Below, piece after piece: positions 41,276 through 52,700 of a DNA stretch of 64,000 bases; the stretch's first letter is position 1; every line of letters starts with the position of its first letter. The position numbers and the translations under genes were made by a program. Where the stretch lies: positions 21,160 through 85,159 of the forward strand of contig JABVXU010000232.1 of the NCBI GenBank assembly GCA_013365365.1. The letters are read 5' to 3'. The notes under the pieces are model-generated. The model was given only the letters and a program-made list of their open reading frames with translations. It was not told where the DNA came from and did no database searches. Source of the DNA: Cruorifilaria tuberocauda (lineage: Eukaryota; Nematoda; Chromadorea; Rhabditida; Onchocercidae).

Positions 41276-42305
41276 ATGGACTGTGAACATCGTGTCATAT
41301 TGAATGTTGGCGGAATTCGACACGAAACATATACTCATGTACTGAAAAAAATTCCAGCCACAAGGCTCTCTCGGTCATTTTTTAATCTGCCTCACAAATT
41401 ATGTAAATGGAATAAAATTTAGGCGTTACGATTTTTAAAACGAATTTTCGATTTTTGGTTCAGGTAAAATATAGGAATCAGTGAAATTTTTAAATTTCCA
41501 AATTTTTTTTAAATATCAAATTTAATTTTTCAGACTAACACCAAATTTGGCGAATTATGATCCTGTGTTAAATGAATATTTTTTTGATCGGCATCCTGGT
41601 GTTTTTTCAATGATTTTGAATTATTATCGAACAGGTGAACAGTTTTTTCTCTAAAGAATATGGATTTAGAAAAGTGTTCACAAAATTTTATGATTTTTTT
41701 TCGGTTCCTGAATTTTTAATTAACTAACTATTTGATTGCTAGGAAAATTACATTATCCAACAAATGTTTGTGGTCCATTATTCGAGGATGAATTGGAATT
41801 CTGGGGTTTAGATGCAAATCAGGTTGAACCCTGCTGCTGGATGACATATACACAGCATCGGTAATGATTCCCGGAATTTATAATAAACATTGCTACAGTT
41901 CTGTTGTTAATTTTGAATATAGCTTTTCCTAACTTATAAATTGAAAAAATTTTTATCACATATTGTATGAAATGTAGGAAACCTGATATCCTAAACGATA
42001 TAGCATTAATTTCATAATGAGATTTTACATCGAAAAAAAATATATCTGCAAGAAAAAGGAAGAGCTTATAGCTTTATCTCAATTATCAAATTGTCAAATG
42101 TTTAAAAGGATTTAGAGATACCCAAGAAACGTTGGCTGTTATCGAAGGTTTAGACTTGGACACCGAACCACCAACTCAAGAAGAAACAGCGAAAAAATTT
42201 GGTTGGGAAGATGATTATTATTCAGGCAATTTATCAAAATGGCAACAATTAAAGCCAAGAATATGGGCTTTATTTGATGAGCCTTGGTCTTCACAGTATG
42301 CTAAG
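41276..42305 (+). CDS. Kv channel T1 domain exons (shared N-terminus)
   Basis: Exons 41276-41373, 41534-41634, 41743-41860 and 42116-42305, with phases 2, 1, 2, 0, encode residues 1-169. The start reads [19 protein letters not shown], the standard beginning of a Kv T1 domain. The series continues with [35 protein letters not shown] and [17 protein letters not shown]. The H-x5-C ... CC residues of the inter-subunit zinc site of non-Shaker Kv channels are all present (HYPTNVC, then CC). The linker is acidic and ends WSSQYAK just before S1. These features match the Shaw (Kv3) subfamily. The first donor (CG|GTCATT at 41374) is a weak consensus, but it is required by the family alignment and phase. 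Confidence 0.93.
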
Positions 42306-45300
42306 GTAAATTAAATTTATGTATGAAATTTAGGTAACTTTATAAATTTCAAATAAATAAACAAAAAATATGCCATATGAGAAGTATTTATGAAACAAAC
42401 CTAGGTTTGCTCAAAAAGTAAGTAAAACTATTTTCTACTTTTGGGAATTTCATTCAGTTACTTTTCCCATTTGAATCATTTCTTAAATAATTGCAAATAT
42501 CAATTAGTATTCTTTGTACGCTAATTCTTGTGTGGTTTGGTAATTTAGTTAGTAGTAGTAGTTGTAGTAATAGAAGTATGATTATTGTTGTTTGTTTCCC
42601 CAAGGATTGCATTTCATTTGCATGTTTCAGTTGTCTAGTGAAGCTTTAAGCATGCCGCATAATTTATTGAAAGCTTACTCGAACTAATCCCCAATTAAAA
42701 ACTTTCAAATGCAGAAAAGATAGTTTAAATAAGTGTTAAGAACTTTGAATTTTATTTGGATCACAAAATTTGCTCAAATTTATTTCATGAGATTATTAAA
42801 AGGTATTAAATAACAATTATTTGAGTGTTTCTGCTTTGCATTCATTAGTAGAATATTTAAATGATTGAATTAGTGCAGAATTTTGTAATGATACAATAAC
42901 TATGCAGAAGGTTTCTAAAATTTCTTTAAAATGGAATAAAAGAAGTTCGAGTACAAGTTTCTTTTTCCGCTCATGATTTCTAAAGATAATCTGCTGTGTT
43001 TTCTAACCATCCTTTATTATTCCTCGAATTCTGCTGATGGTGCTGTGAAGGCTTTCAGATGATTTCATGCTCTTCTGTATTTTTCATTATCGCTAGTATC
43101 ATTTCATTTGTTCTCAAAACACATCCTGCATTCCAGATACCATCAATTACAGGTTAGTAAAATCCTTTCATTTCAGACCTAAAAACATTATACATTATAA
43201 TTTTATATTGTAAGAAAATTAATATATATCTGAAATTGTGCCTGAAAAATCTAGAAACGATAAAGTTTATTACGCGTATGCTTTAATAGAAATTTCTTAA
43301 AATAATGAAATTCGATTTAAATTAAATTTTATTTGTAAATAACTTGCAATATTTTATGCAACAATTAAGAAATTTTCAGTATCATATGGTAGAGAGGTTG
43401 GGAGCAATGATATCCAATCGATTGCTACATTCAAGCAGTTTACCACTGTGCATCCCGCATTCTTCTACATTGATCTCATCTGCAACATATATTTTAGCCT
43501 TGAACTTGTTCGTACAAAAATATCATCTATTAAGAGTTTTGTCATTTAAGACGGTGATAATGATGGCATGGAAACTGATGATAAGATTATTTCATGGTTA
43601 CTAATCAATACAAAGAATCAATTCATGTTTGTCTGACTAATGATGCCAAACTTAGACAAAAGGCTGTGCATTAATTTTGAAATATCATTTATCTATTTGA
43701 TCAATCAATCTCAATCAGTCATTCTTTTCCATGTTATAGTAATTCGTTGCAAATATCGGACAAATGATATCATTTATTCATACTTTAATTAATTTCTAAG
43801 CTTTTAGATCGTTCGTATGATATTTGCGCCTTCATTCCAACGATTTATTAAATCACCGATAACAGTTGTTGATCTGTTAGCAACAGGATCGTTTTATTTG
43901 GATTGGCTTATGACTGATTTTATAAGCAATAGACTTAGCTCAGATTCCATCGATTTCTTATCAATTTTATGCGTCTTAAGGCTATTCAAGCTCACTCAGC
44001 ATTTCAGTGGCCTTAAAATACTCATACAAACATTCAAGGCAAATTAAAAATTTTATCAATTCCATTTTTAAAAATAGGTTCTGTTATTCACGGTACAATT
44101 TTAGGCTAGTTAGATACTTTCGGTTGAACAAATAGCGTACAGATAATTATCTGAAAGAGAGAGTTGTACTGCAAATTTATTCCCTGCTAGCTTGTATAAA
44201 ATGAAGCATCGATTTGAAATTGCATTTCATTTTTTCGCTAAAATATTTTAAATTCCTTTCTTCGAAGTGAACTCATCCTATCTTCACTATAGGCATCAGC
44301 ACAGGAACTATTGTTATTGGTATTTTTTGTGCTATTGGCAATTGTAATATTTGCTGCACTTGTTTATTACGCTGAAAGAATTGAAAGTAATCCACAAAAT
44401 CAGTTTACTTCAATACCTGCAGGATTGTGGTGGTAAGCTTCACCCTCCTTCTCTTTTTCTCTCTCTTCGAATCTTTTTATTAACATTATTTTGAAAATTT
44501 ACTCTATTTGGTTTCATTAAATTAACAATTCAGGGCAATCATAACAATGTGTACCATTGGATTCGGTGATATGGTAAGTATTTGAAATTAGCACCTATTC
44601 TATAAATTAGTTAAACGAATTAGTTTCAGCTGATAACATCTATATTCTGTTATTTCCAGTTTATCATAAAACTTAGCTCTCCGATTATTTTCATTGTCAT
44701 CAAATTGAATGTTTTCGTATTAATCTACTAATATATATTATTACATATTAGAATCTTTGAATGTTGGAATTTTTCAATGCAGTTAATTTTTCAGGTACCC
44801 AAAACATATTTGGGTATGTTAGTTGGTTCATTATGTGCTTTAATGGGTGTATTAACCATTGCATTACCTGTGCCAGTTATCGTCGCTAACTTTTCCAATC
44901 TTTACTCTCATTCGCAAGTAATTTTTTTTTCTAATTTAAGGAAACATGTAGTAAAGCCTATTTCGTTATGAAATTTTTAAAAAGAGTGCTTGAATTTGAT
45001 ATTTACATCAATCATTGCTTGTTGCGACATTAACCGATAACTTAGTGAAATCACTGCTTACATTATCCAATCTTGAAATTGGCGAATTTGTCTTAGACAA
45101 TTTTCCTGCACAATTTCCATCTAAGTTAATAGTGAGTGATATTAAAAATCACAAGTTTTATTTATGCTGATATTTTCCTCCCTTTTTTATTCTTTGAAAT
45201 TGAAATTTAATCTATAATATTTGATCTTGGTGAGTTGAGACTAAAATTGAACTGTCAGTTTGTGATTTTAACAGGCTCGTGCAAAATTACCAAAAAAGAA

Positions 45301-48300
45301 AAGGCGTGTGTTGCAAGCACATGAAATCAAACCTAAGTCAATGAAAAAATTGGGGGAAGAAGATAAGGTTAACTTTTTAATTATTTATTTATTTTCAAGT
45401 GCAAAATTTCATTCTTCAGTAGTCATTAATTCTTTAAATAATCGAGACTGATTATTTTTTTAGTTTGTCTTTTTTACTTCGAATTTTATTTCTCTGTTTA
45501 CTAATCCATGATGATAGATTCATGAATTCAATGCACTTAAAGAATATTTTACTTTTCAGAATCACTGACACTCTCGCAGCTCAAGTTATCGATCATCAAA
45601 ATCAAATTCGTAGCCTGAAGTTTGTACTCATCCACCAAGCAATTTTCTTTAAAAAAATCTTTTATTGCTGCCATTTTCAGAACTGATCTCCAAATTATAT
45701 TCATCGTCACTTCCGTCACTCAATCCATCTTATATTTAAGTTTTGCGAGAAGAACACTTTAAACTATTCAAAACCTTTGTCATTTCTGCTTTCAATGTAA
45801 TTTTCAATGTTTTCTCACTGCTGATAGATCCATTTCGATCTCGTAAGTGCATTTTTCATCGATAATTTGTTTGTTCTAATTTAAACTGAACCTTATGCTT
45901 TCTGTGTTCGTTCGATTAACAAGAGATAAAACTTGCATATTCAATTCAGTTTTCTTATTTTGGTTATCAAATTTTCAATAAATATACGCTTAACTTCATG
46001 CCGTCATCTTATATGCTTTTTGATACGTTGCACGATGATTGATTTGATAATTTTTGTTTATTACAGTTTTGTGGCAGTAATGAATTTTGCATAATTCTCC
46101 TCGAGATCAACAGATTTGGTACTTAAAAGAACCGGTATTGTATGATATCTTAGTACCTTAATTATCCAATGGAATATGAAATGCGAAGAATGAACTTATA
46201 ATGAAAATTATAAATTTTATATAAATATATTGAAATGTTGAAAAGAAGAAATGAATTTAAAATACTTCCTTTCTGCTATCTTCTCGGCGATCCTTTTTCG
46301 ATAAACCTTAAGGAGGCAGTTTAACGTAAAATCGTCCCACGCATCATTAACCGATCACTTCTCATACATAACTTCACTTTCAAAAATATATCATTTGACC
46401 CCCAGAATATTGCATGCGCTTGTCTGACCTTCAAAATAGTGCATGCGCTTATCAATCCTCGAAATGATGCATGTATTTACCAAGTCTTCGAAATAATGCA
46501 TGAGCTTATCAATTTAGATTTTAGATTTTCATCTAATATATTGCGAGATTGATAAAAGGAGCATAAACAAAAATCGGCTAGAATTAAAGATCAAGTCGCA
46601 ATCTTTTTCAATGTTTACAGTGAAGTAAGTAGTTACTTAAAAGAGGAAATCTTGTTCAGTTATTCGCTCATTGTTTTTGTTACCGTTGTTTACTCGCTTT
46701 AAATGTTTTAACTTTCCAGTTATTTAATATTTTTAAGTGATATTTAAGAATAATTATGGATATTAGTGGGCAATTCAGCAAATGTCTTGGAATTAGAAGA
46801 TCTTTCAAAAATTTTCATAATTAGTAAGTAATGAGTAAGGATTATTTCGTTTAGTAAGGATCCAATTGATAAAACTGTGAAAAGTTAAAGTCAAAGAATG
46901 GTTGAATAGATGGAATAGCACAAAGAATAAAATACTGGGAAAGTAAACTACACCAAATGTAAACTATCGACATAAAAAAGATAGCTTTGTAAAAGGTCAT
47001 CGAAGCAGGTAATATTTGGAGAGGTATGAAATGAACTGATACATTTGCAGGTAATTTCGGTAATATCTATATTTTTTGTGATCACGTCAATAGTTTGTTT
47101 TTGCTTAAAAACACATCCAAATTTACGTATTCCGGATATTGATATTGAATTCAGGAATGGTTCTACTAAGGCACTGTTCATCAGAAAAATCGCTACAAGG
47201 TAACAATGTTCAACCTGTTTGAATTATGTCAATCATTCAATATTCTACAAAAATATTGCATCTCAACGTTTAGTGAAATCTAATAGTAATCACCAGTAAT
47301 ACTGCTTTGATGCTATAAAATTCCAGAAATTTGTTTATAAAACAGAAAGCAAAGGAAAGATTGAGAAAGGCATGAAAGTTAATCATTAAATTCTTGAAAA
47401 GAAGGGAAACTTGGAAGAATTGCAAGTTAATTTCATTTCGTAATTATCGGCAAAATCGGATGAACAAGAAATGAATTTATTCCTAAAGATCAAAATGAGC
47501 AACCAATGAATGAGTATTCATTTAATTATTCCAAAAATCATTTAATCATTTTGATAATAATTATAATCCTTACATTAATTTGAAAAGGGTTACCTCAATA
47601 AATAACAAAATAAACAAATGAACAAAACACGAAGAAGTGAAACTCTGTAATTACAAAATTATTGAAAAAAGCATGAAAAACAAAATTTATACTTATTTAT
47701 TTCTAAATTTATGTTTCTTGGAAGTATTTCAGACCATATCCAATTTTCTTTTACATTGAATTTGTTAGCAATATATGGTTCACAGTGGAATTATTCATTC
47801 GTTTCATGTTTTGTCCGAAAATGTCAAATTTCACGCGACAGCCAGTCAATATTATCGGTAACTAATTACCTATTCATATCTTTGTTTTCCATATCCATAA
47901 TTTCCGTAGTATGCATCTATTCGACTACAATATTTAAAAAATTTTTTAAACGTTTCAAGTTAAAAGTCCAATGTTTAACTCAATTATCAACAAACACCAC
48001 TATTTATGCATTTATATTATTTTATTTTATTTTAAAATTTATATATCTTTTACTTTTCTAGATTTAATAGCGACATTGTCATTTTATGTCGATTGGGCGT
48101 TGGATCAAGTAGTGACTGGTGCTAATCGTGATACTGTTGAATTCTTTTCCATCATTCGAATCTTGCGATTATTCAAATTGACGCAACATTCCTCCGGATT
48201 AAAAATTTTAATCCAAACATTCAAAGCATCTGCTCAGGTATATCTAATTAAAATAATTATAAATATTTATGTGTGACAAATTAAATAAACAAAAATGTTG

Positions 48301-49678
48301 CCAAGTAATTAAAAATGATTTTCAATTCTTTGAACTTTTTTCAATGTTTTCTGCTGTCTTAAACATTCTTAATAATTCCACCAAAAACGGTTCGTGATAT
48401 CGCGGAAAAACAATAATTGATTAAACTATTTCAATTTCAATTCATGAAAAATCGATTTAGCATTTCGTTTTTATACTCAATTATTAAATTAATTACAGGA
48501 ATTATTATTATTGGTATTTTTTGTGTTACTTGGCATAGTAATATTTGCCGCACTGATTTATTATGCGGAACGAGTAGAAACAAATCCTGGAAATCAATTT
48601 CACTCTATTCCTATCGGATTGTGGTGTAAACATTACTGTCCTTTTTTTTTAATTTTTGAGAAACAAGATCAATTGACCACTGTCCACTTGAAACCCGTGG
48701 AATAACCCAGTCGGTTAAAACAGCACTAAATAGATTAATTGAAGGAACCCTTTGAGCAATTGATTCAAGATATTTTAGCTCGAGAAATGGAAATTTGTTT
48801 TTTTAAAAAAAATATCCTTTCGATATTTATAGGGGCAATAATCACTATGTGCACAATTGGCTTTGGAGATATGGTAAGTTCTCGGTCTTTTTCAGTATTT
48901 TGATTAGTATTGGCATAAAAATCGCTTAATCAGAATTTCAAATAAACTTCATGAAGAAAGCAAAAGCTAACGGATAGCTCCAGTAAATATAGAATTAAGA
49001 CCGTTCAAAATATTTCTTTTGATTTTTAATTCATCGCAAATAATATTTATTTTACTCATTCAAATTCCAATTTATTGTTAAATAATAATTTAACTTACAT
49101 ATACCTAATTTGTTTACTTTACTCTGATAGTATGATTGATTAAAAAAGAAGTTTGACTAAATTAATTACAGGTACCAAAAACGTATTTGGGTATGTTGGT
49201 CGGCTCAGTTTGTGCATTAATGGGAGTGTTAACAATTGCACTTCCAGTTCCGGTTATCGTCTCCAATTTTGCAATGTTTTATTCACATGCTCAAGCGCGG
49301 TAAAGTTTTGATTTTTTTATTCTTTTTGCTTTATTTTATCATTTAATTACCAAATGAGCTTCACTAATTAATAAATTTTGCTAAACCTTTTTCAGTTTAA
49401 TGTTCTAATTTTGAAGTTTCAGATCGAAATTACCGAAAAAACGGCGCCGTATTTTACAGCCACATGAAATTAAACCAATGGTTGGAAAATTAGCAAGTAT
49501 AACAATTCTTAACAGTTTATCACACAAAAATATCTCACCGATTCATTCATCTCATGTTTTCGGAACTTTGACGGCGACAACATCATTGTTAGTGTGTCCA
49601 CCTGGAGCTGAAAGCAATCAAACTTATCATCCTATCACTAGTAAAAGTAATTCATCGGATGATAACAAAAACAATTAA
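41276..49678 (+). CDS. Shaw/Kv3-type voltage-gated K+ channel gene with two alternative transmembrane modules
   Basis: Whole-locus entry. Four 5' exons (41276-42305) encode the T1 assembly domain and the linker to S1. They are followed by two full tandem exon sets: module A (43059-45568) and module B (47051-49678). The last T1 exon ends in phase 0 at 42305, and the first exon of each module starts in phase 0, so the T1 part can be joined to either. T1+A gives about 454 residues and T1+B about 502. No second T1 domain was seen between the modules. The channel would sit in the plasma membrane of nerve or muscle as a tetramer and pass K+ on depolarisation (family knowledge). Mutually exclusive use of whole modules is my inference. 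The alternative is that module B is a separate gene that has lost its T1 exons. Confidence 0.8.
43059..45568 (+). CDS. Kv channel transmembrane module A (S1-S6, pore, short tail)
   Basis: Exons 43059-43152 (S1), 43380-43507 (S2), 43808-44038 (S2 end to S4), 44293-44432 (S5 and turret), 44534-44573 (filter), 44795-44917 (S6), 45275-45367 and 45560-45568 (tail). Landmarks: S1 [18 protein letters not shown]2 [20 protein letters not shown]4 [20 protein letters not shown]; pore [19 protein letters not shown]6 with the PVP gate motif in [11 protein letters not shown]. The tail has [17 protein letters not shown], aligned with that of module B. S4 keeps only one Arg and one Lys at the usual spacing, with Cys and Gln at flanking charge positions. 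The intron after 44038 must use a GC donor. The stop in the last two-codon exon is the least certain part. Confidence 0.85.
44039..44292 (+). other. GC-AG intron in module A
   Basis: The exon ends ATACAAACATTCAAG and continues GCAAATTAA, with no GT donor nearby. Module B shows that the protein should continue [13 protein letters not shown] donor at 44039 (AAG|GCAAAT) joined to the acceptor CACTATAG at 44292 restores exactly [10 protein letters not shown] in phase. Confidence 0.75.
46405..46518. repeat. Four imperfect 29-bp tandem repeats between the modules
   Basis: GCATG(C/T/A) cores start at 46412, 46441, 46469 and 46498 (spacing 29, 28, 29). They are followed by CTTATCAA/CTTGTCTG-like and CTTCRAAA-like blocks, for example GCATGCGCTTATCAATCCTC. 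The array lies between modules A and B and does not code. Confidence 0.75.
47051..49678 (+). CDS. Kv channel transmembrane module B (S1-S6, pore, long tail)
   Basis: Exons 47051-47199 (S1), 47733-47857 (S2), 48062-48237 (S3-S4), 48499-48625 (S5), 48833-48873 (filter), 49172-49299 (S6) and 49423-49678 (tail). All have GT-AG introns and matching phases (2, 1, 0, 1, 0, 2). Landmarks: S1 [21 protein letters not shown]2 [21 protein letters not shown]3 [15 protein letters not shown]4 [20 protein letters not shown]; pore [19 protein letters not shown]6 [19 protein letters not shown]; tail [17 protein letters not shown], then about 65 Ser/Thr/Asn-rich residues ending DDNKNN. It resembles canonical Shaw channels more closely than module A, especially in S3-S4. 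It lacks its own T1 exons and probably uses those at 41276-42305. A polyadenylation signal AATAAA follows at 49776-49781. Confidence 0.87.
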
Positions 49679-49775
49679 TACCTAATGATTGCGAAAACTG
49701 AAGCTTAAACTATTAATGTACCTTAGAAGAAGAGTGTACAGAATTACAGCAGTTATTAATGTATTGAAATTATTA

Positions 49776-49781
49776 AATAAA
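49776..49781 (+). promoter_or_regulatory. Polyadenylation signal of the channel gene
   Basis: AATAAA about 98 bases past the module B stop codon, in a suitable 3' UTR context. Confidence 0.55.
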
Positions 49782-52700
49782 ATATGAAAAGAATGAGAGA
49801 ATTTCATTAAACTCAAAGTGTTATTAGCCAAATGTTAGTTATTTATCTCAAATGCCTCTTGAATTTCGTTTTATTATTTAGTTGAATCGTAATAATGTTG
49901 ATTTCCTCGGTGAATGAACGGGGAATGAAGGAATAAACGGGAAATTCAGGATAGATTATATGATCGGAATGAATTTGGTGTCGAGAAAAAATGAGATAGA
50001 TTATTTGATTAAATCAATCAATTTATTTACAATCAATCACTGTCCTTTATATTTATAAGTGAGGCTGAAATTTGTGAAAGAAAAGAAATCTCAGAATTCC
50101 CTCTCTATTTTTTCCTAACTTTTGAAAATTTATGCAGTTATTAAAATATTTTTCTCTTCCGAATGCTAGAAAATGCACATAACAATTATTATTATTATCA
50201 TTATCACCATTGTTCTTATCCAGTGCTGAAATTATGAAAAACTAAAATTTCAAAGTCCGAAATTTGTTAGAATCGATTTCTCGGCTGTGCCATCCGATTT
50301 AGCAATCATATCAATAAGATGATACAAAACCGCCGTGAAAGGTTTTTTTAACATTCAAACATCAGAAAGTTGGAGGATGTCAACGTGGATTTGTTAATGT
50401 TTGAAGAATTTTCGATTTCCAGAAGGAATCCATACGTGAATCCCGTTCAATTATTAATGCCTGCAATCAAAAAGAAGAGCTAGGAAATATTTTTTGCTTC
50501 CAAAACAGAATGATTTAAGTTGAACTTAAATTAGCATCTTTTTTTTCGGGAATTCGAAAATTCATTTTTCCAAATATCACGAAAGATTATATTTGCAACG
50601 GAAAAGTTTTCCTTATCGATTCTTTATGATTTCCTGCTATGCGATACATACTATTTTTGAATTTTGAGAAGCAATTATTTGTAGAAAAATTACGTTTCTT
50701 TTAGAAGAACAGAGTTCAACTGTAAAAGTTGAAGCAACAAGTTTAAATTTCGTACTTTATACAACCGAAACAATAATTTATTGTTATAATATCTCATGTG
50801 ATAATTCTTTGATACATTTCATAGGCGATAATATCATACAAATAAGATTTAAAGATTTAGATATCATGATTTGATAATTGTGAATTGAACAACAACAATC
50901 TCGAACAATTCCTTTTCCATTTTCCTCTTACAAAAATTTTATCGTCTGTTGTTCCTTTATGTTCGATAAATTTACAATCAAGTTTTACAAATTTCTATAA
51001 ATACTAAAATTTAAATTTTTCCAAATAAATATTTGTCTCCATACATAATATTTTTACATGCAAAATATTCGCATCTTTTGTAATCTCTAGTGAATCATTT
51101 TATGTTGTAAAACATCGATAAGGCATAAATTTAAATTTAAATGAATTTGTAAAGAAAAGAAGCAAACATTTGATAAACATCAGATCAGCAGTATTACCCG
51201 TACAGTTTTCATATATGGTTTTTTTTTGATTTTGAAAAAATGCAAAAGGAAAAGGAAATGAAAAGTAGTGCATTAACTCCTTTTTCTTAGTTTAATTGAT
51301 ATATATATATATATTACTGTATATAAATTAAATCTGATTCCTAAAAATAACTTTTCATTATTCTGCCAGTGATTTCCTCTTTTTCAATGCTGTACTGTAA
51401 TAAAAGTTATCTGATCAGTTTTTCTCAGGAAATTCATATCATTCGTTTTGCAACGGACAGTACCTAATACTGTTTAAGTGATTATAATCTTTTTTATTTG
51501 AAAAAATTTTTAATGAAAATAATCTTTTAAATTATTTGTTGATCAAGATTTCATATTATTAGCAGGATGTGTTTTGGTAACTTGAAGCGGTTTCATTGTT
51601 AGCAGGAGATAACAATGATTCAACTGGAAATGCATGTTTCTGCTTGATCCGTAAGCCAATCCATATCTGAATTCACTTTTTTTCATGTTAAGAATTACAG
51701 TTTGTGTCACTTGATAATTTCAAATTTTCATGAAATTACATGCACACATAAAGTCTTATCGCTCAGATTTTTTCTTGAAAATGTTATGAAAAACACTTCA
51801 TAGACTGTTTAAAGTGGAAAGCGACCAACAAAAAAGGGAAGAATGCTATGTTAAATATATCCGTTTCATTCAAGTTAGAAGTTATAAGAGGTCATTCATT
51901 CAAAGGTTAAGAATTCGATGGAAATGCAAATTCTCTCCTCGCTTTTTTCTTTCTTATAATAACAGCAAAAAATTTTGATATGGAAGCAAATTCGTGTTGA
52001 TAAATTCTTGAAAAAGAATCTGCGCGAAAATTTTATTAAAACAGTCCATCAGAATTTTTTTCTTTATTTGACTGTAAAAGATTGAAAGAGAAGAAGTGAA
52101 GCTGTGTGATATGCGAACTTTTTTAAGTAAATTAATTTTGAGCAAGTAAATATTAAATGAGTACCGCGGGATATTCAAATTTCAATGCATACAATATAAA
52201 CAGACAAAATAATTGTATGCATTCGTTGCATCAGAAATGTATTCCTTTCTGAAACAAAATCAAAATTCATTAAAACCAAATCGATACCTACGGCTTGATT
52301 ATTCACAAAAAAAGAGAGAAACGATGCATCATATCACGAAAAACAATTATTTCCGGTATGAGACATCAATAACAGGAAAGGGTAATAGTGGATGAATTGA
52401 GGAGATTGGTTTGAAAGAATTCACATATCATTTTTGATAATATAAAAATTGTAATCAACAGCGAATTCATTGCATACTGATTAACACAAAAGCTAACACA
52501 CTAAATTTTAGCTTTTAAAATCATGCATAAAATTCCATTCCTTGTGACGGTACGCCTTTTTTCTGCCAAATATTGCGGATGTCTTTTTTCGTTGATTTTA
52601 ATCAAATCATTATTTAACTGCCTGCGCTAAAACCATATGCTTCATATCGTTCTCTCATATCTATCTATTATATAGCAATGCATTTTTTGCTGTTATCAAT

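Noticed and set aside
43344..43604. 86-codon plus-strand open frame over the S2 exon of module A
   Set aside because: The channel alignment uses another frame of the same DNA (SYGREVG ... [12 protein letters not shown]), ending at the donor at 43507.
44997..45133. Module A exon between S6 and the basic tail at 45275
   Set aside because: No AG acceptor gives this frame without a stop, and module B joins S6 directly to the basic tail. Kept only as a finding.
46948..47181. 77-codon minus-strand open frame
   Set aside because: It is the complement of the module B S1 exon, which matches Kv S1 on the plus strand with proper splice sites.
47711..48061. 116-codon plus-strand open frame before S3 of module B
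   Set aside because: The true exon (47733-47857) is read in a different frame and encodes the S2 helix. The long open frame is a shadow extended by T-rich intron.
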